64,000 nucleotides of DNA from Clitoria ternatea (GCA_037962975.1 CM075672.1:58784501-58848500), one strand, 5' to 3'. Counted from the stretch's first letter, positions 33,650 to 46,753 are shown. Numbers and translations: made by a program. The notes: a model not told the origin generated them from the letters alone.

Positions 33650-34080
33650 AGGGATACACCCTTCGTGGCACCCCGCAAGGTGATTTATTCAACAACAATA
33701 GGACAACGTCCTCTTCACTCCGGGATATACTCTTTGTGGCACCCCGCAAGGTGATATATCCAACAATAATTATCACAATACCATCATTACTTAGGGATAC
33801 ACCCTTTGTGGCACCCCGCAAGGTGATATATTCAACAACTATTCAACAACAATAGGACAACGTCCTCTTTACTCTGGGATATACCCTTTGTGGCACCCCG
33901 CAAGGTGTTATATTCAACAATAATTCAATAACAATAGGACAACGTCCTTTTCACTCTAGGATATACCCTTTGTGGCACCCCGCAAGGTGTTATATTCAAC
34001 AATAATTCAATAACAATAGGACAACGTCCTCTTCACTCCGGGATATACCCTTCGTGGCACCCCGCAAGGTGATTCTTCAA
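33650..34080. repeat. Tandem repeat, six units of 71-83 bp, in S2
   Basis: The word GGCACCCCGCAAGGTG recurs at 33667, 33738, 33810, 33892, 33973 and 34056. Units also share GGGATATACCC and AGGACAACGTCC. The reverse complement of the same core forms the 68-bp repeat in S4 (50031-50340), so the repeat belongs to the family. Confidence 0.9.
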
Positions 34081-34775
34081 TAATAATGCATATCAATGCC
34101 ATGCTATGCCATGAATGCAACAATGCAATAATGCATGTGCCCAACAACCTCGCAAGGATATCTCACCCTCTCAATTAGAGGTATATTTTAATTTGGCATT
34201 TCAATAATCATACATAATCATTTACAAAGCCCCGTAAAGCACATCATTCATATAATTGGCATCTCATTCGCCCCAACATCATTCATAATAATCCATACAT
34301 GGATATCAAAAGGCATAGCAACCAATCATAATATTAATCCATACATAGAAATATTCAAGGCATATTCATCATCCCATATAAGGCAATCACACTTATGCCC
34401 ATCACAATCATGTTCTTGACTTTACATTCAACACATCACATGTATATATATATTCTACATCATATAGTGAATTCAATATCCATATTCAACCACAATGTTT
34501 TTGCCACAAAATCATTAATAATAACGGTCATCCCTTATTTAAGGAAATGATCCACAACGTCATTCGTTTTTACCCATTATGGTTGTCATCTCAATATCTT
34601 ATTCGTTATCCATCACCACCATATTATGTCGTAGGCATATATATCTTTATACATTCCTTCAAGTATCAAATAATATAAGGGAAAAAGGCCTAAAGCCATC
34701 AGGATAGAGAAAAGAAGGGCCAATACAATCAGAACCGAGAGAAAAGGAAGGGAAAATTCCATCAGGGGGGTAACT

Positions 34776-34984
34776 CGCTCAAGCGAGGCCCACATTCGCT
34801 TGAGCGAGACAGCCCATCTCGCTTGAGCGTCTCAGTTCGCTCGAACGAAACCATTCCAGTAAGCATTTCCAGGTACATTCGCTCGAGCGAGGCTCCCTTC
34901 AACTAGCCACTCGCTAGGGCGAAATTGCTCCAGTAAGGAATCCCACACTCACTCGCTTGAGCGAGATATCCACACGCTTAAGTG
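34776..34984. repeat. CGCTYAAGCG cluster in S2
   Basis: Copies and near copies start at 34776, 34797, 34820, 34838, 34880, 34912, 34954 and 34975. Steps are 21, 23, 18, 42, 32, 42 and 21 bp. The word CGCTTGAGCGAGACAG (34797-34812) is also in the LTRs of K and A3. Further copies at 35917 and 35937 are 20 bp apart. Confidence 0.85.
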
Positions 34985-35009
34985 AAATCCGACCAGAGGT
35001 CGTCCTTCC

Positions 35010-35700
35010 CATCACTCGGTTTTGCACTCGGGGAAGTTATTCCAGAACCGATTCCTCTCATTCGGTCCCTCACTCGGCAATTTACATTATAACTGACTTA
35101 TCACTCGATCGATCATTCACTCGGTAATTCACCCTCACACCGACTCATCTTGCTTGGTTTTCTACTTGGCAAAATCAATCAAAGCCGACTCGTCTCTCAC
35201 TTGGCCTTTCACTCAGCAATATATTCCAAATCCGAGTCATCTCTCAATCAGTCTTTCACTCGGCAACTTCACTCTAAGTCCGAGTCATCTCAATCAGTTT
35301 TTCACTCAACAACTTCGTTCCAAATCCGAACCATCTCTGATGGTCCTCACCCGGTTAAATCATTCCAGACCGACCCCACACTCGCTCGGTCTTCCACTCG
35401 GTTATATCATTCCAGACCTAGTCTTTTCTCACTCAGTAACCGACTTCCTTTTCATTTTCTCACGAGTGAAGTTATTCCAGAATACTTCTGGATAAACACA
35501 CTATGTATCCCCAATCGGTGCCATCCTTACTCGGAATTACACACACGAAGGGACTCCACTCGGAATGAGTTACTTTGAACTCGGAAATTTCCACTCAGAA
35601 CTCCACTACCCGGGGTATCATATTGGGAGACCCTTCACTCGGAATTATACGCACTTCCTCACTCGGACATAGCCCACTCAGAATTTCACTCGAAAATTCA
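35010..35700. repeat. ACTCGG-rich 46-47 bp tandem repeat in S2
   Basis: CACTCGG-type words recur at about 35071, 35118, 35165, 35211, 35257 and 35303, with CCGAGTCATCT between them, and more loosely to 35700. CCGAGTGA is the complement and is also dense in the LTRs of K and A3. Confidence 0.8.
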
Positions 35701-38700
35701 CTACATCATAGAATTATTTTCTAAGGTTCCCACTCAAGTGGAATTTCGTCCAGAGTCCCACTTACTCACCATACACTCGTCATACTCAGTCAACACATAA
35801 CCATACCAGTCACACACTTGAGTGAGCACCATCCCAGCATCAGACTTCACACTTTCGCCCAAGCCACTCACACACGCTTGGGCAAAAAATGTCCAGTGAC
35901 TATTTCCTCACTAGCTCGCTCAAGCGCGGCCATGCCCACTTGAGCGAGATTCGTCCAGTAACTCCCCTGATTGCATAATATGCAGCTCGCTTGAGCGGAA
36001 ACCTCACCCGCCTGGGCGAAATTGGTCAAGAGACCATTATACCAATACAGGGGATTCTCGCCCAAGCGAGATCCCTTCTCACTTGAGCGAGAATATCAGG
36101 ATATGCGCAAGAAACATAAGAAACTCATAACCAACCATACTAAAACTTATACCAGCCAAAATCCATCAAGTCTAATATAGCAATTGCTTCACACTAGGCA
36201 TTTAAGACCTATCCCAGACCTTTACACTCATTAACATTCAATTTAATCTATCAATCATGTCAAATTCAAGCTTGTCATCATCTTATATGAATATACATTT
36301 TCATATCAATCCAACACATAATTCTCACACATCATCCTCATTAATCATCAACTTGCCATTTCAATTAATTCAATACATATACATGGTAAGGCAAGCATAA
36401 GTATTCATCACATACAACAATCACTCTCAATTTACTCATGCAATTTGAATGTAAACTCTTCTCCTACCTCGAGGGAAGAGCCGAAATAGTTCCAATGCTC
36501 CGAATGCTCCATCGCATCATCCGGAATACGATCTACATACCAATATATATGCATACACATAATCAATAATCATAATAACTCTAAACATTTGTTAGCTTAT
36601 CACAAAGCTTAACATCAAGTCCTAGACTTGGTAAACGTCAACTTATGCAATTGTGTTAGGCTTCGGGAATTCCTTTCCCAAAGCCAAGATCCTCTAGATC
36701 TTAAAGGCTAACTGAACCCAACAACATCATCATCACCTTATCCATTACACGATGTATTCCCAATTCACCTCAACTCTTCAAATATCCTCATTATCGTTTT
36801 AAGCTCACATAATTCATCCTTGCTTCTCTTAAACCATCTTTAGTTATAAAACTTTAAGGGCACAAATCATGGCTTATCAATTCGCCAACCAATATGCATA
36901 TCCTATTTATTCTACCATTGAGGGTTATCTCCAATGTTCATCATTGTTCTTCATTATAATTAACAACTTATCATTAAATATCACCTATTGACATTCCATT
37001 CAACCTTTCAAGCCATATTATATCCATTTTCCCAAATTCAAAAGGCTAGGGTTTTCATCAAAACCCAACAACATTTACCCATGCTCATTAATCACCACCA
37101 TTGGCTATTTTTCATCATTAATATCATTCTCCAATATCATTAAACCTACATTCTACTCATTTTTCACACTTTCCCCAATTTATTAAAGTTAGGGTTTCAC
37201 TAAAAACCCAACAACACTTATTAATACCCATTTATTTCTCATCACCTTCCAACATTAATCTTAAGTACCTCATTAAATACTTATAAAGGCACACATTTAA
37301 GCCACCCCACCTTAGGGTTTTTCCACATTAATGCTCTCCCAACAACCCATTTGCCATAAATACTCCCCCAAGCCATAAAACTCATAATAATGATATTAAC
37401 TTCATCAAAGATGGTGAGAAGAGCTTACCTCACCATAAAACGAAAATGAAGTCAAGGAAGGGAGAGAGGGAGCACGAAATAGAATGGGAGAAGGAGAGCT
37501 CCATACCACCATCGTTGTCTCCTTCAAGCTTGAAGCAACCAAAATGGAAGAAAGAGGAAGGGTACACCACATTTGGATTTCTTTGGAGAATGGAAGAAGG
37601 AGAACGAGAAGAGGAGAAGAGATGAAGAAGACGAATGAGGAGGAGGAGAAATAACATGAAGCATAAGAGAGGTAGAAGGGTTTATGTTTTAATATCTTTG
37701 CTTCACATTAAAATTTCACCGTTTTATAATAAACAGGCTCACAGTTCGGGCTCAATACATTATCCAAAAATTATTCCGAATATAGATTCGGATTCCCAAT
37801 AATATTCTTAATAGCCCTGACCAACGACATCTCAATCGGAGATACTTGGTCCGACACCCATATTCTAATCGGGCATAATTTCATCTCACATAAGCTCAAT
37901 AAATTATAAATATCCATAATAAATCCCAATTTAATCATTCCAATATTTTTGGGACACAATTCCACTCATATACATTTATTTATTATTTATTCTCATCAAT
38001 TATTCATTTTTATAAAATTTGGGGTGTTACAGATTGAGGTAATTACCACAACCTAGGACTAGTACAAGCTGAACCAAAACACAAGAAGATAGAATTCATT
38101 TTGTTTATGTTTTTCTGTATTTTCTATGTTTTTGTAATTTCAGAAACAATATGAAAAGTGAAGTGTAATTCATGAAAGATAGGTTAGGATTGTTTTAGCT
38201 CATAATTTCATCAAGAAACATGCAATTGAGGTTCAATCAAGCTTCATACTCAAGAGGACAATTCACAGATGGTTAATCCATAATTCCTTAGGTAATTAAC
38301 ACTAATTCCTAAGCATTAAACCCTAATCCCTTAGGTGTTCAGTGACAGAGAAATCTAATGCGAAATTGGGGATTGAACCCTAACTATTCACCTAATTACT
38401 AGGCTTGAATTAGTTAAGAAGCTAGAAGTTACCTAAGCCTCAACCATGATTTCTCATTGGTGAGATTCTTTAATTAAGTCTAGATTTGTAAATCCAACAG
38501 TGTAGATCCACTTCTCAGCTTGTTCTCCTCATGCTTCAGAAGATAATTTCCTCAAATGCAGATTCAAGATTCCATTGGAAGCTTCGACAATCCCAACCAT
38601 AGGAGTTTAGCAACCCATGGAAGTGGTTTCAGAAAGTAGAACGTGGAGAGCCATGGAAGAGAGAGTTTAGAGAGGGAAAATGTTTAGAGAGAGATTGAAA

Positions 38701-38757
38701 ATCAGAAAATGAATTGTGTTATTGCATCTGTGTGTGTTAGTTACAGAGTATTTACAA

Positions 38758-38767
38758 CTATATATAG
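38758..38767 (-). promoter_or_regulatory. TATA box of the M 5' LTR
   Basis: The minus strand reads GCTATATATAGTTG, followed by a leader rich in CTCTCT (38640-38700). A CGCTTRAGCG cluster lies 224 bp upstream. Confidence 0.65.
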
Positions 38768-38990
38768 CTAAGGTAAAAACTAACTAACTAACTCTAATTA
38801 ATTACAAAGGAAACTTCCTAACAATTAAACTAACGAAACTAATTAATTAATTACAAGGGAATGACTAATTATAATATAATAATTAAATTACTAGTATACA
38901 AATATAATTAGCAACTAATAAAATAATTAACGGTAACTACTACAACAATTCATGTTGAGGGAATATAATAAACTGGGTAAACAGACTTCA

Positions 38991-39150
38991 TGCTTAAGCG
39001 TGATCTATATGCGCTTGAGCAAGATACATTAACTTGATGCATGCAGGTGACTTCACGCTTGAGCGTGACCCTTGTACGCTTGAGCGTGATGGCTTCAACT
39101 TGAATACCGAGTGACCTCACGCTTAAGCGTGACCCTTGTCCGCTTGAGCG
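38991..39150. promoter_or_regulatory. CGCTTRAGCG array in U3 of the M LTR
   Basis: Copies start at 38991, 39012, 39056, 39077, 39120 and 39141. They form three pairs with 21-bp steps inside pairs and 43-44 bp between, so the period is 64-65 bp. Confidence 0.85.
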
Positions 39151-39507
39151 TGATGGCTTCACAGACTCACTGACTTGCTGATTCTTCATTTTTTCGGTTA
39201 AGTTTGTGCGCGTTCATACGCTGGGATTCCAGCATATGTATGTTGGATTTCCTGCACCTAGATCCTGTAAAATACAAAATATAAATGCCTAGTGTATGTA
39301 TGCTAGGTTAATGAATCTCTCAATAAACATATTTCCTTATGTGCCTATCTTTTTAACCATTTTCTTGCACAATTTAAACACATTTGAATTAATTAATTAA
39401 AACAAGAAAGAATGACAATTCATTAAATAATAATGCCAAACTCAACAATATTTAATGGATTAAGTTAAATTAAAGATGCATTTATTAAGTCTTTTCAAGA
39501 CTTATCA

Positions 39508-40059
39508 GCAGTGTGACAAATTTAAAATTTTCTGCACAATGCTATACACGAAATGTAAAATTCCCAAATTGCAAATTCAATAACTTCCGTGTAACTGGAC
39601 AATATGCTAGAAAGAATGGAAATTTTCCTATTATGCTTGACAAAACAAAAATTAATTCCTAGAGAAAAATTCTATAGAATTGAAACTACAAGCCTAAAAA
39701 TGAGCACAAATCATCACCTTAAATTGAGGCAATGTAACAATGGAATTTGGAGCTTCAATACCAATTAAAAAGATGATTTTAAATGGTATAGAATTAGCAC
39801 TTCTACAAGCAAAATTTTAGAAATTACGTAGAACAAAGTTGAAGCTCCAATATGCACCAAACAACCTAGTTTTGGCTCTTGATTCATGTATTTAACAAGG
39901 CTAAAGTTAAATTTTTATTTTTTTTATTAATGGTGCAAGACTAAGAAACTAGATAAGATGACAAATCAATTTCTAAAATTTTAAAAACTCAAACAATATG
40001 CACAAAATGAAAAGAAACTCAAAAGAAGAAATATGGCACCTTAGACTTTTGATACCACT
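39508..40059 (-). mobile_element. Internal leader fragment of a small-LTR element
   Basis: AT-rich and without ORFs. Its right end carries a minus-strand TGGTATCAAAAG (40046-40057), which resembles the common plant initiator-Met-type PBS, next to a 520-bp LTR. I infer the 5' internal part of a minus-strand element, cut at 39507 by the insertion of M. Confidence 0.45.
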
Positions 40060-40579
40060 TGATATAGGATGGGCAAGGATCTAGCTATCTTTCTTCAAGT
40101 TGATAGGGAAAAGGTTACCCTAAACCTAACAAAAATGGTCAGAAGCATGGAAACATGGAAGATGGATAGAGGTTGCTGGAAGGGATAGAAGATGATGAAG
40201 GAGACGCCACCAATGACTTAGATAAGTCTCTGCTCGCCACTCTAGGGATGGTCACCTAGTGATAAGAGCTTGAAAGGGGTTAGACTTTCTCTAACCTAAA
40301 GAAGAGAGTTTGAACTCAAATCTCACAAAGTGTAAATTTCATTCAAAACTAATGGTTGTGGAATACATGGAGAGGTAATCCTTATATGGGCAAGGTGGAG
40401 TGGTGGCCAAGCTAGGAAACTTGGGCTTCCTACTCATCCTTAGGCCCAAAATCAACTAAACTAGGAAATATGGCCAACTACAAGGCCTAAAATGATGTAC
40501 AAGGCCCAAAAATAACCCAACAATAAACCTAAACTATTTTTAGTACAACTAAAATTATTTACAAACTATGCCCTTATCA
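40060..40579 (-). mobile_element. Small LTR of 520 bp with adjacent PBS
   Basis: On the minus strand it starts TGATAAGGGCAT at 40579 and ends CCTATATCA at 40060. The PBS-like TGGTATCAAAAG follows two bases later. The family is not recognised. The partner LTR and target duplication are not visible. Confidence 0.5.
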
Positions 40580-40624
40580 TTTTGGGCATGTTTACTAAGA
40601 TGCATGTTTATAATATTTGCTTAT

Positions 40625-41560
40625 TTGATTAAGAAATGCATTGAAGTATTCATGGATGATTTCTTTGTGTTTGGATCGTCATTTGATCACTGCTTTGCCA
40701 ATCTGGATGCTGTGTTAAAGTAGGGTGTGGAAACAAATATGGTTTTGAATTAGGAGAAATGTCATTTTATGGTCACAGAAGGTATTGTGCTAGGTCACAA
40801 AATCTCTTACAAAGGCATTAAAGTGGACCCACTAAAGGTTGAAGTGATAAAAAAACTTCTACCACCAGTTAATGTGAAAGGAATCAGAAGTTTCTTGGGT
40901 CATGCAGGCTTTTATCGATGATTCATCAAACACTTTTGAATGATTGCAAAGCCACTCAGTAACCTCTTGAATAAGGATACTCTCTTTCATTTTGATGATT
41001 CTTGTTTAACCGCTTTTGATTCATTGAAATAAAAACTGGTTTCTGCTCCTATAATAGTTCCTCCTGATTGGAAACTTGAATTTGAATTAACGTGTGATAC
41101 TAGTAACTATGCTATAAGAGCAGTTCTTGGTCAAAGAAAGTTGAAGATTTTTCATGTTATACATTACGCTAATAGAGTTCTTAATGAAGCATAAATAAAT
41201 TATACAACAACAGAAAAAGAACTCTTAGCAGTAGTGTATGGCTTAGAAAAATTTTGACTTTACTTGATTGGATCCACTGTTGTTGTCTATACTAATCATG
41301 CAACTCTAAAATATCTATTGAATAAACCTGACTCGAAGCCTAGATTACTTTGATGGATTTTACTTTTATAGGAATTTGACTTAATAATCAGAGAAAGAAA
41401 GGAAGTGAAAATTTCATTGCAAATCATCTTTCCAGACTTTCCAATAAAGCAGTTACAAATACTCAGCCCAAAATAGGTGATGCTTTTCTGGACGAAAAGT
41501 TGTTGCTGGTTCAAGAGAGGCCATGGTTTGCAGTGCAAATTTTAAGCAAGCCAGAATCAT
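40625..41560 (+). pseudogene. Plus-strand Athila-like RT and RNase H relic
   Basis: One mostly consistent frame can be followed. It contains an FMDD catalytic box (EVFMDDFFVFG, about 40640-40672), EKCHFMV, GFYR, the RNase H Asp in LTCDTSN, TTEKELLAVVYG, and a YTNHATLKYLL segment in which the expected Asp is Asn. At least eight in-frame stops and a frame break near 41400 mark a much older copy than T. The RT N-terminus is absent. Confidence 0.8.
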
Positions 41561-41636
41561 ATCTGATGATCTCGCCTGACAACAAAAGAAGAAATTCTTA
41601 AAGGAAACTTACCAATATATTTAGGATAATCCATAC

Positions 41637-42341
41637 TTGTTCAAAATTAGATCAGACGGTATTTTGAGAAGATGTGTATCTCAGGAAGAAGCAAGAAGCA
41701 TCATGTGGCATTGTCATAATTTAGCCTATGAAGGCCACTTCAACGGAGAAAGAACTGCGGCTAAAGTGTTGCAATCAAGTTTCTATTGGCCTTCATTTTT
41801 TAAGGATGCCCACATTCATGCTCAATCTTATGATAGTTGTCAAAGAACAGGTGGAATTTCAAGAAGAAATGAAATGCCTCTGAATACTGTCTTAGAGGTT
41901 GAAGTGTTTGACTACTGGGGGATTGATTTTGTTGGACCATTGCCCGCTTCCTTTGTTAATGAGTACATATTAGTTATTGTGGTTTATGTCTCAAAATGGG
42001 TGGAAGCTATTTCGAGTCCTAAGGCTGATGCTAAAACTATGATCAAGTTTTTGAAGAAGAATATCTTTTGCAGGTTTGGCACACCCAGAGTGTTGATAAG
42101 TGATGGAGGTTTACACTTCTACAATCCTCAGTTGCAGAAATGTTTAGAGCATTATGGGGTCAAACACAAAGTGACATCTCCTTATCATCCACAAACAAAT
42201 GGGCAAGTAGAAGTTTCAAACAGGGAAATCAAGTGTATTTTGGAGAAGACGGTCTCAATCAGTAGAAAGGATTGGGCTAGGAAGCTTGATGAAGCTTTAT
42301 GGGCTTACAGGCAGCATACAAAGCACCTACAGGCCTTTCTC
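41637..42341 (+). pseudogene. Plus-strand Athila-like integrase relic, truncated by S3
   Basis: The open frame from ATG 41637 contains the zinc-domain His pair (MWHCHNLAYEGHF), a Cys pair that has decayed to SYDSC, then the catalytic residues in YWGIDFVGP, LISDGGLHF and the Glu after YHPQTNGQVE. It is cut at 42341 in the segment after ALWAYR, where a TGTTACATCCC LTR start follows. The expected C-terminal part is not found elsewhere in the window. Confidence 0.85.
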
Positions 42342-44121
42342 TGTTACATCCCAAAATTTATAAAAATGATTAATTAAGGAGAATAAATAATAAATAATTA
42401 CACATGAGTTAATTTATTTCCCAAAAATTTGGAAATAATTAAATTAGGATTTATTATGGATATTTATAATTTATTAAGATTTAAGGAGCTAAAATTTCAC
42501 CCGATTAAAATATGGGTGTTAGACCAAGTATCTCCGATTGAGATGCCGTTGGTTAGGGCTGTTAAGAATATTATCAGGAATCCGCATATGTCTTTGGAAT
42601 AATTTTTGGATTTAGTATTAAGCCCGAACGAGGATCTAGTTTATTATAAAATGAAGAAATTATTAATAAGGGTTAAAAAAATAAAACATAAACTCTCTTC
42701 TCCTCCCTCTCATTTTTCACGTTATTTCCCCCTCTCCCTCCCTTCTCCATTTTCTTTCATCTTCTTCCTCCCCACTTCATGTGAAAACCGTCCACCTTTT
42801 CTCCTCCACCAATTCTTGCCAAAAATCAACTTCTAACCCATGATTCATGAAGTAAAGATGGGGCATTGGAGCAAAGCTTGGCTTCCCTCTTCTTCCTTCC
42901 CACTCATTTTCATTTTTGATAGAGCATGGGTTTAAAGGTATGGGTTCTTGATTTCATGTTCCATTCATGGCCTTTGTAGTGTTAAGCTTGAGATATTAGT
43001 AATGGGTGTTGTGGGTGAGGAGGAAAATGATGAAAACCCTAAGCTTAAATGATTTGAAATGAGATTTTAATGGTGGTTTAGTGTTGTATAAGAATAGAGG
43101 ATTATTAAGTTTATGATGCTTTGAAGAAACAATGGAAGTTGATTGTGTTGGAAAGTTTTAGAGAAAACCCTAAGTTTGGAAAATTTGGGGCTTTTGGCCA
43201 AAATTGATGGGTATTAATGATTTATGCTTTAGAGTGAGTTTTGGGAAGATTGAAATTGATTATTGGTGGATGATGATATGATCAATGATTTTTAGAGGTA
43301 AACCCATGAGAAATTATGTTTGGGTATTGTTAATAATAATGGATATTGGATTTTTGATGAAAACCCTAGCTCTAAGAATTTAAGGAAAAACATGTAATGT
43401 TGAATTGAGAATTGATCCAAATGGAAATTATGAAAATTGGTGTATGGGTACCATTCGATGTTATGGGAGAATTCATAGTGATGGATTCATAAAATGAGAT
43501 TGTGGCATGATGAGGTTTTAGGCCATTTTATGTGCCATTGAAATTGTCGATGGAGGATAGATTCAAAATAGGCTAAAATGGCCCATATTGGACTTGAGAT
43601 GACAATTGATGACATGTAAATGATGGATGAGACAATGTTGTTGCTGTTGGGTATGGTTAGCCCTTTAAGATCTAGAGAATCTTGGTTTTGGGAAACGAAT
43701 TCCCGAAACCTAACACAAGTAGATGAATTGGTGTTTTAGCAAATCTAGGACTTGATATTGAACTTTAAGAGATGTTGTTAATAACTTAATCTTGTGATAA
43801 ATGCCTTGTGATGGCTTGTTGATTAAATACATATGTATATGTGTGTATTGGTGTAGATTGTGTTTCAGATTATGCGGCGGAACATTTGGAATGTACAGAT
43901 CATTACGAGTCTTCTCTCAAGGTAGGAGAGGAGTTTTACATTCCAAATGTATGAGTAAAATAATTAGTGATGTATGTATACCCTGATACTCATGCTTGCC
44001 TTGCCATGTTTATAGTGAAATATTGTGAATGGCAAATTGTTGGCTATTGATGATAATATATGTGTATATATATTGATGAATAACCCATGAGGGGTTGAAG
44101 TATGTACATGTTAATGAACAA

Positions 44122-45041
44122 TGAAACATCCTTACTTATTAAAAATAAATCCGAGAACAAGGGAAAATTTTTCCAAAATAAAACCAATGGAACCGGGAAC
44201 AGTAAAAGAAGGCAAAGGAAGGCAAGGGAAATAAAACCCAATCCTAATGCAAACAGCGGAAGAAGGAGCACCTAAGCGAGCTCCAACACAACGCTCACTC
44301 GCTTAGGCGAGATCCAACGCGCTTGAGCGAGACAGCCCAACTCGCTCGGGTAAAACACCATTCGCGTAAGCGAAACCAATTAGAGACTTTCCTTTCCACT
44401 CACACTCGCTGGAGCGGACACTTAGTCGTTGAGGTGAGTAAATCCACTCGGGTTTTCCTTTACTCGGAATTAGAGTCTAGGTTCACTCAGAAAAGTCTTA
44501 TACTCACGACTCACTCGTGCATTCTCTCACTCACACCCTATTCTATTCTTAGGGGTCCACAACTAAGACTCACTCGGAAGTTGACTCCCACAATCCCTTC
44601 ACTCGGAAATGTTGTCCGTATACATCACACTAAAGCTTCCTCGCCAAGTCAGATCTTACTTAAGGAATCGTACAACTTCACTCACTCGGAAATACTCTAA
44701 TGTCCCGCCACTCGGAATACATATAAATTCCTCTACGTACAAGGACCTTGCAAGACTGAAATCTGCTCCTTATCATCTAGATCTTATTCTCCCTCTAGTA
44801 AGTTTACTACTACAGGTTTACTCGAATTCGTATTGCCAATGTAGCAATCGGGGAAACATTCTCTCGGTTGACTTCCACTCGGAATCATCAAAATATCTTT
44901 CAATCAGAAGAAGGTCACTCGTCATGCCTTACACAGAATTAACTTAGCTATTATTTACTCAGAATCATACAGGCTCACATACTTAGTAAGTGTAACGTAC
45001 ACCACCCGGACATTCACACACAGCATAAGATGAACATACAG

Positions 45042-45080
<39 letters not shown>

Positions 45081-46753
45081 CATGCACATTGTCGTATTCT
45101 CAACCCGAAAGTGTTTAGTTCAGATATAGCTAGATAAGGACCAAAATAAGAGCTGGCCAAGGCTTAATAACACTTTTTACATAGTATGTACAATTATATA
45201 CACGTCTGCTTCAAAGTTCGCCTCACGGAACAGGTGCTCTTCCATTATCCATCATTCCGAGTGACGTCCACTGAAATATAGCCACAGCAGGGGTGAGCTT
45301 TTACATATAAAATGACAGTTAATGACTCGGAATCCTCAGGTCTTCCACCATACAACATCATATTCCAATCAATTATAATATGAACTGTCATTCAACATGC
45401 CTACACACAATAGTAACATGCAATCGGAATCCATACATTTAACACACAGCTATATATAACATATTACTAACATATTACTCCTAAAACATACACATGCCAC
45501 GCAATGAGTTCATCAAATGTGTAAAAGTGTTTATATAATTGTATACATATCCCTTACAGTCAGATCCAACTTAAACAATGATTTTCGGTTACAGGTTCCC
45601 TTACTGGCCCGTTGCCCATTAGCCCTTCCTGCGTGGTACCGGTCTCCCATTGACGTCTCGAGACTTAACTCTAGCTCCCTCGGCTACCACGGGCCCTCAC
45701 AGGATCTAGCCAAGGGTCTGTAGCTGGAAATCATTCCTTTGGGGTCCCTGACCTTCCACGGGTCACCCCGTTCCTATACATGCAACTTATGTGTTTTATC
45801 AGCGGGCATCCTCGATTATCAAGCACATTCCACGTAACCATTAGAATCATAACCGATCCAACCCAGTTCCTACATTCACTTGTCAATCGTACCAACATAC
45901 ACAACAACCAAATAGTTCATGTTTATAACATTCCAGATGAAATCAACCAACGGCCACACATACATATCCACTCGGTATTAACAATAATAGGAACATGCAT
46001 CACATGCGTTTAAGTGTAAAATGACTATCAGAACTCAGCACAACAACTCTGAATACATGCATGAAAATGTGTAACTGCTAACAGAACTCTACTACCACAC
46101 ATATGGTATCCAAAGATCGACAATCACGCATTGCACATAGTCATCATAAACATAATCGCACACACGTAAGGCATTACGTTCAACCGGTACCGTTCATAAA
46201 CCATGCATTTGACATGCAAGCGCCCCCTACCTACTGAAGGGACTCAGGAAGCTCCTCTGTTTCCCAATGTTTGGTCCGATGCTCTGTTTGCTTCGTTCAC
46301 CACTCTCACTCATTCAGTCTCCATCGAACATAGTTGTTACCCTTTAATCCGCTTGGGAACAGGAAGCTGTTCTTCTTCCACTTCGACGATTATCCTTTAC
46401 CAACAGAGGGAACGCTGAATCCTCTGCACACCGTCACCGCGAGTTTACGGGACAGAGAATAGAGGAGAAGGAGAACGAAGAAGAAAAGAAGTAGAGGAAG
46501 AGGAAGTCTCGAGGGATTAAGGTGAGTGGACAGCAGTGAGCTTCTGATCATATATATATACATGCGAAGAGATGAGAGAGTGGGATGGGAGAACGTGAAG
46601 CAGCAGCTCTTCACGTGGCACACACACACAAGTCACAATCAATTAGCCATTAATTTAATTAATTAATAAGTAATTCATGCTTGTGCAATTATTTTTTTTT
46701 AGTTTAGTGGCTTAATCTCATTCGGTAACTAATTTTTAAATCGGGATGTTACA
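44122..46753 (-). mobile_element. 3' LTR of K (2632 bp)
   Basis: The minus-strand start TGTAACATCCCGA (46753) follows a GAGAGGGGGAG polypurine tract. The plus-strand left part has CGCTYAAGCG words (44300, 44320, 44343, 44363) followed by many ACTCGG words to about 44960. In element sense these lie near the 3' end of the LTR. A (TA)n tract is at 45047-45077. The frames 44323-44700 and 44609-44947 recur in the other LTR only because the LTRs are copies. Confidence 0.92.
44300..44960. repeat. CGCTYAAGCG plus ACTCGG module, K 3' LTR
   Basis: CGCTTAGGCG at 44300, CGCTTGAGCG at 44320, then degenerate copies at 44343 and 44363 (steps 20, 23, 20). ACTCGG or ACTCGGAA words follow. The 16-mer CGCTTGAGCGAGACAG is at 44320-44335. 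The 5' LTR repeats this at 54150-54830. Confidence 0.8.

Larger units (their letters stand above)
32515..38031 (-). mobile_element. Solo LTR S2 (TGTAAC family), 5.5 kb
   Basis: On the minus strand it starts TGTAACACCCC at 38031 and ends GGGGATGTTATA at 32515. It is flanked by GATTG target duplications. No gag or pol is present. It shares the AAGTATCTCCGATTGAGATG block with S1, S3 and S4. It holds three special blocks: tandem repeats (33650-34080), CGCTYAAGCG clusters (34776-34984 and 35917-36080) and an ACTCGG-rich 47-bp repeat (35010-35430). It is longer than S1 and S4 because of these blocks. The frames 35150-35578 and 35154-35495 lie in the repeat and are not genes. Apart from the blocks named I see nothing in it. 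Confidence 0.8.
32428..39507 (-). mobile_element. 5' LTR of element M, split by solo LTR S2
   Basis: On the minus strand the LTR starts TGATAAGTCTTG at 39507, like the A3 LTR start TGATAAGTGC. It ends CA at 32428, next to the PBS. The two parts are 38037-39507 and 32428-32514, about 1.56 kb in all. S2 (32515-38031) and one copy of its target duplication interrupt the LTR near its 3' end. A candidate 5-bp target duplication for M is GCAGT at 39508-39512; the partner copy is outside the window. Confidence 0.8.

Noticed and set aside
35150..35578. 142- and 113-codon overlapping ORFs in S2
   Set aside because: Both come from the 47-bp tandem repeat in different frames, with no start context or family match.
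44323..44700. 125-codon ORF conserved between 44323-44700 and 54173-54550
   Set aside because: These are the two LTRs of K. The frame is kept only because the LTRs are copies; it lies across the ACTCGG repeat and matches no family.
45047..45077. TA-repeat tract as an origin or promoter
   Set aside because: It is a simple (TA)n microsatellite in the K LTR, shorter in the other LTR copy.
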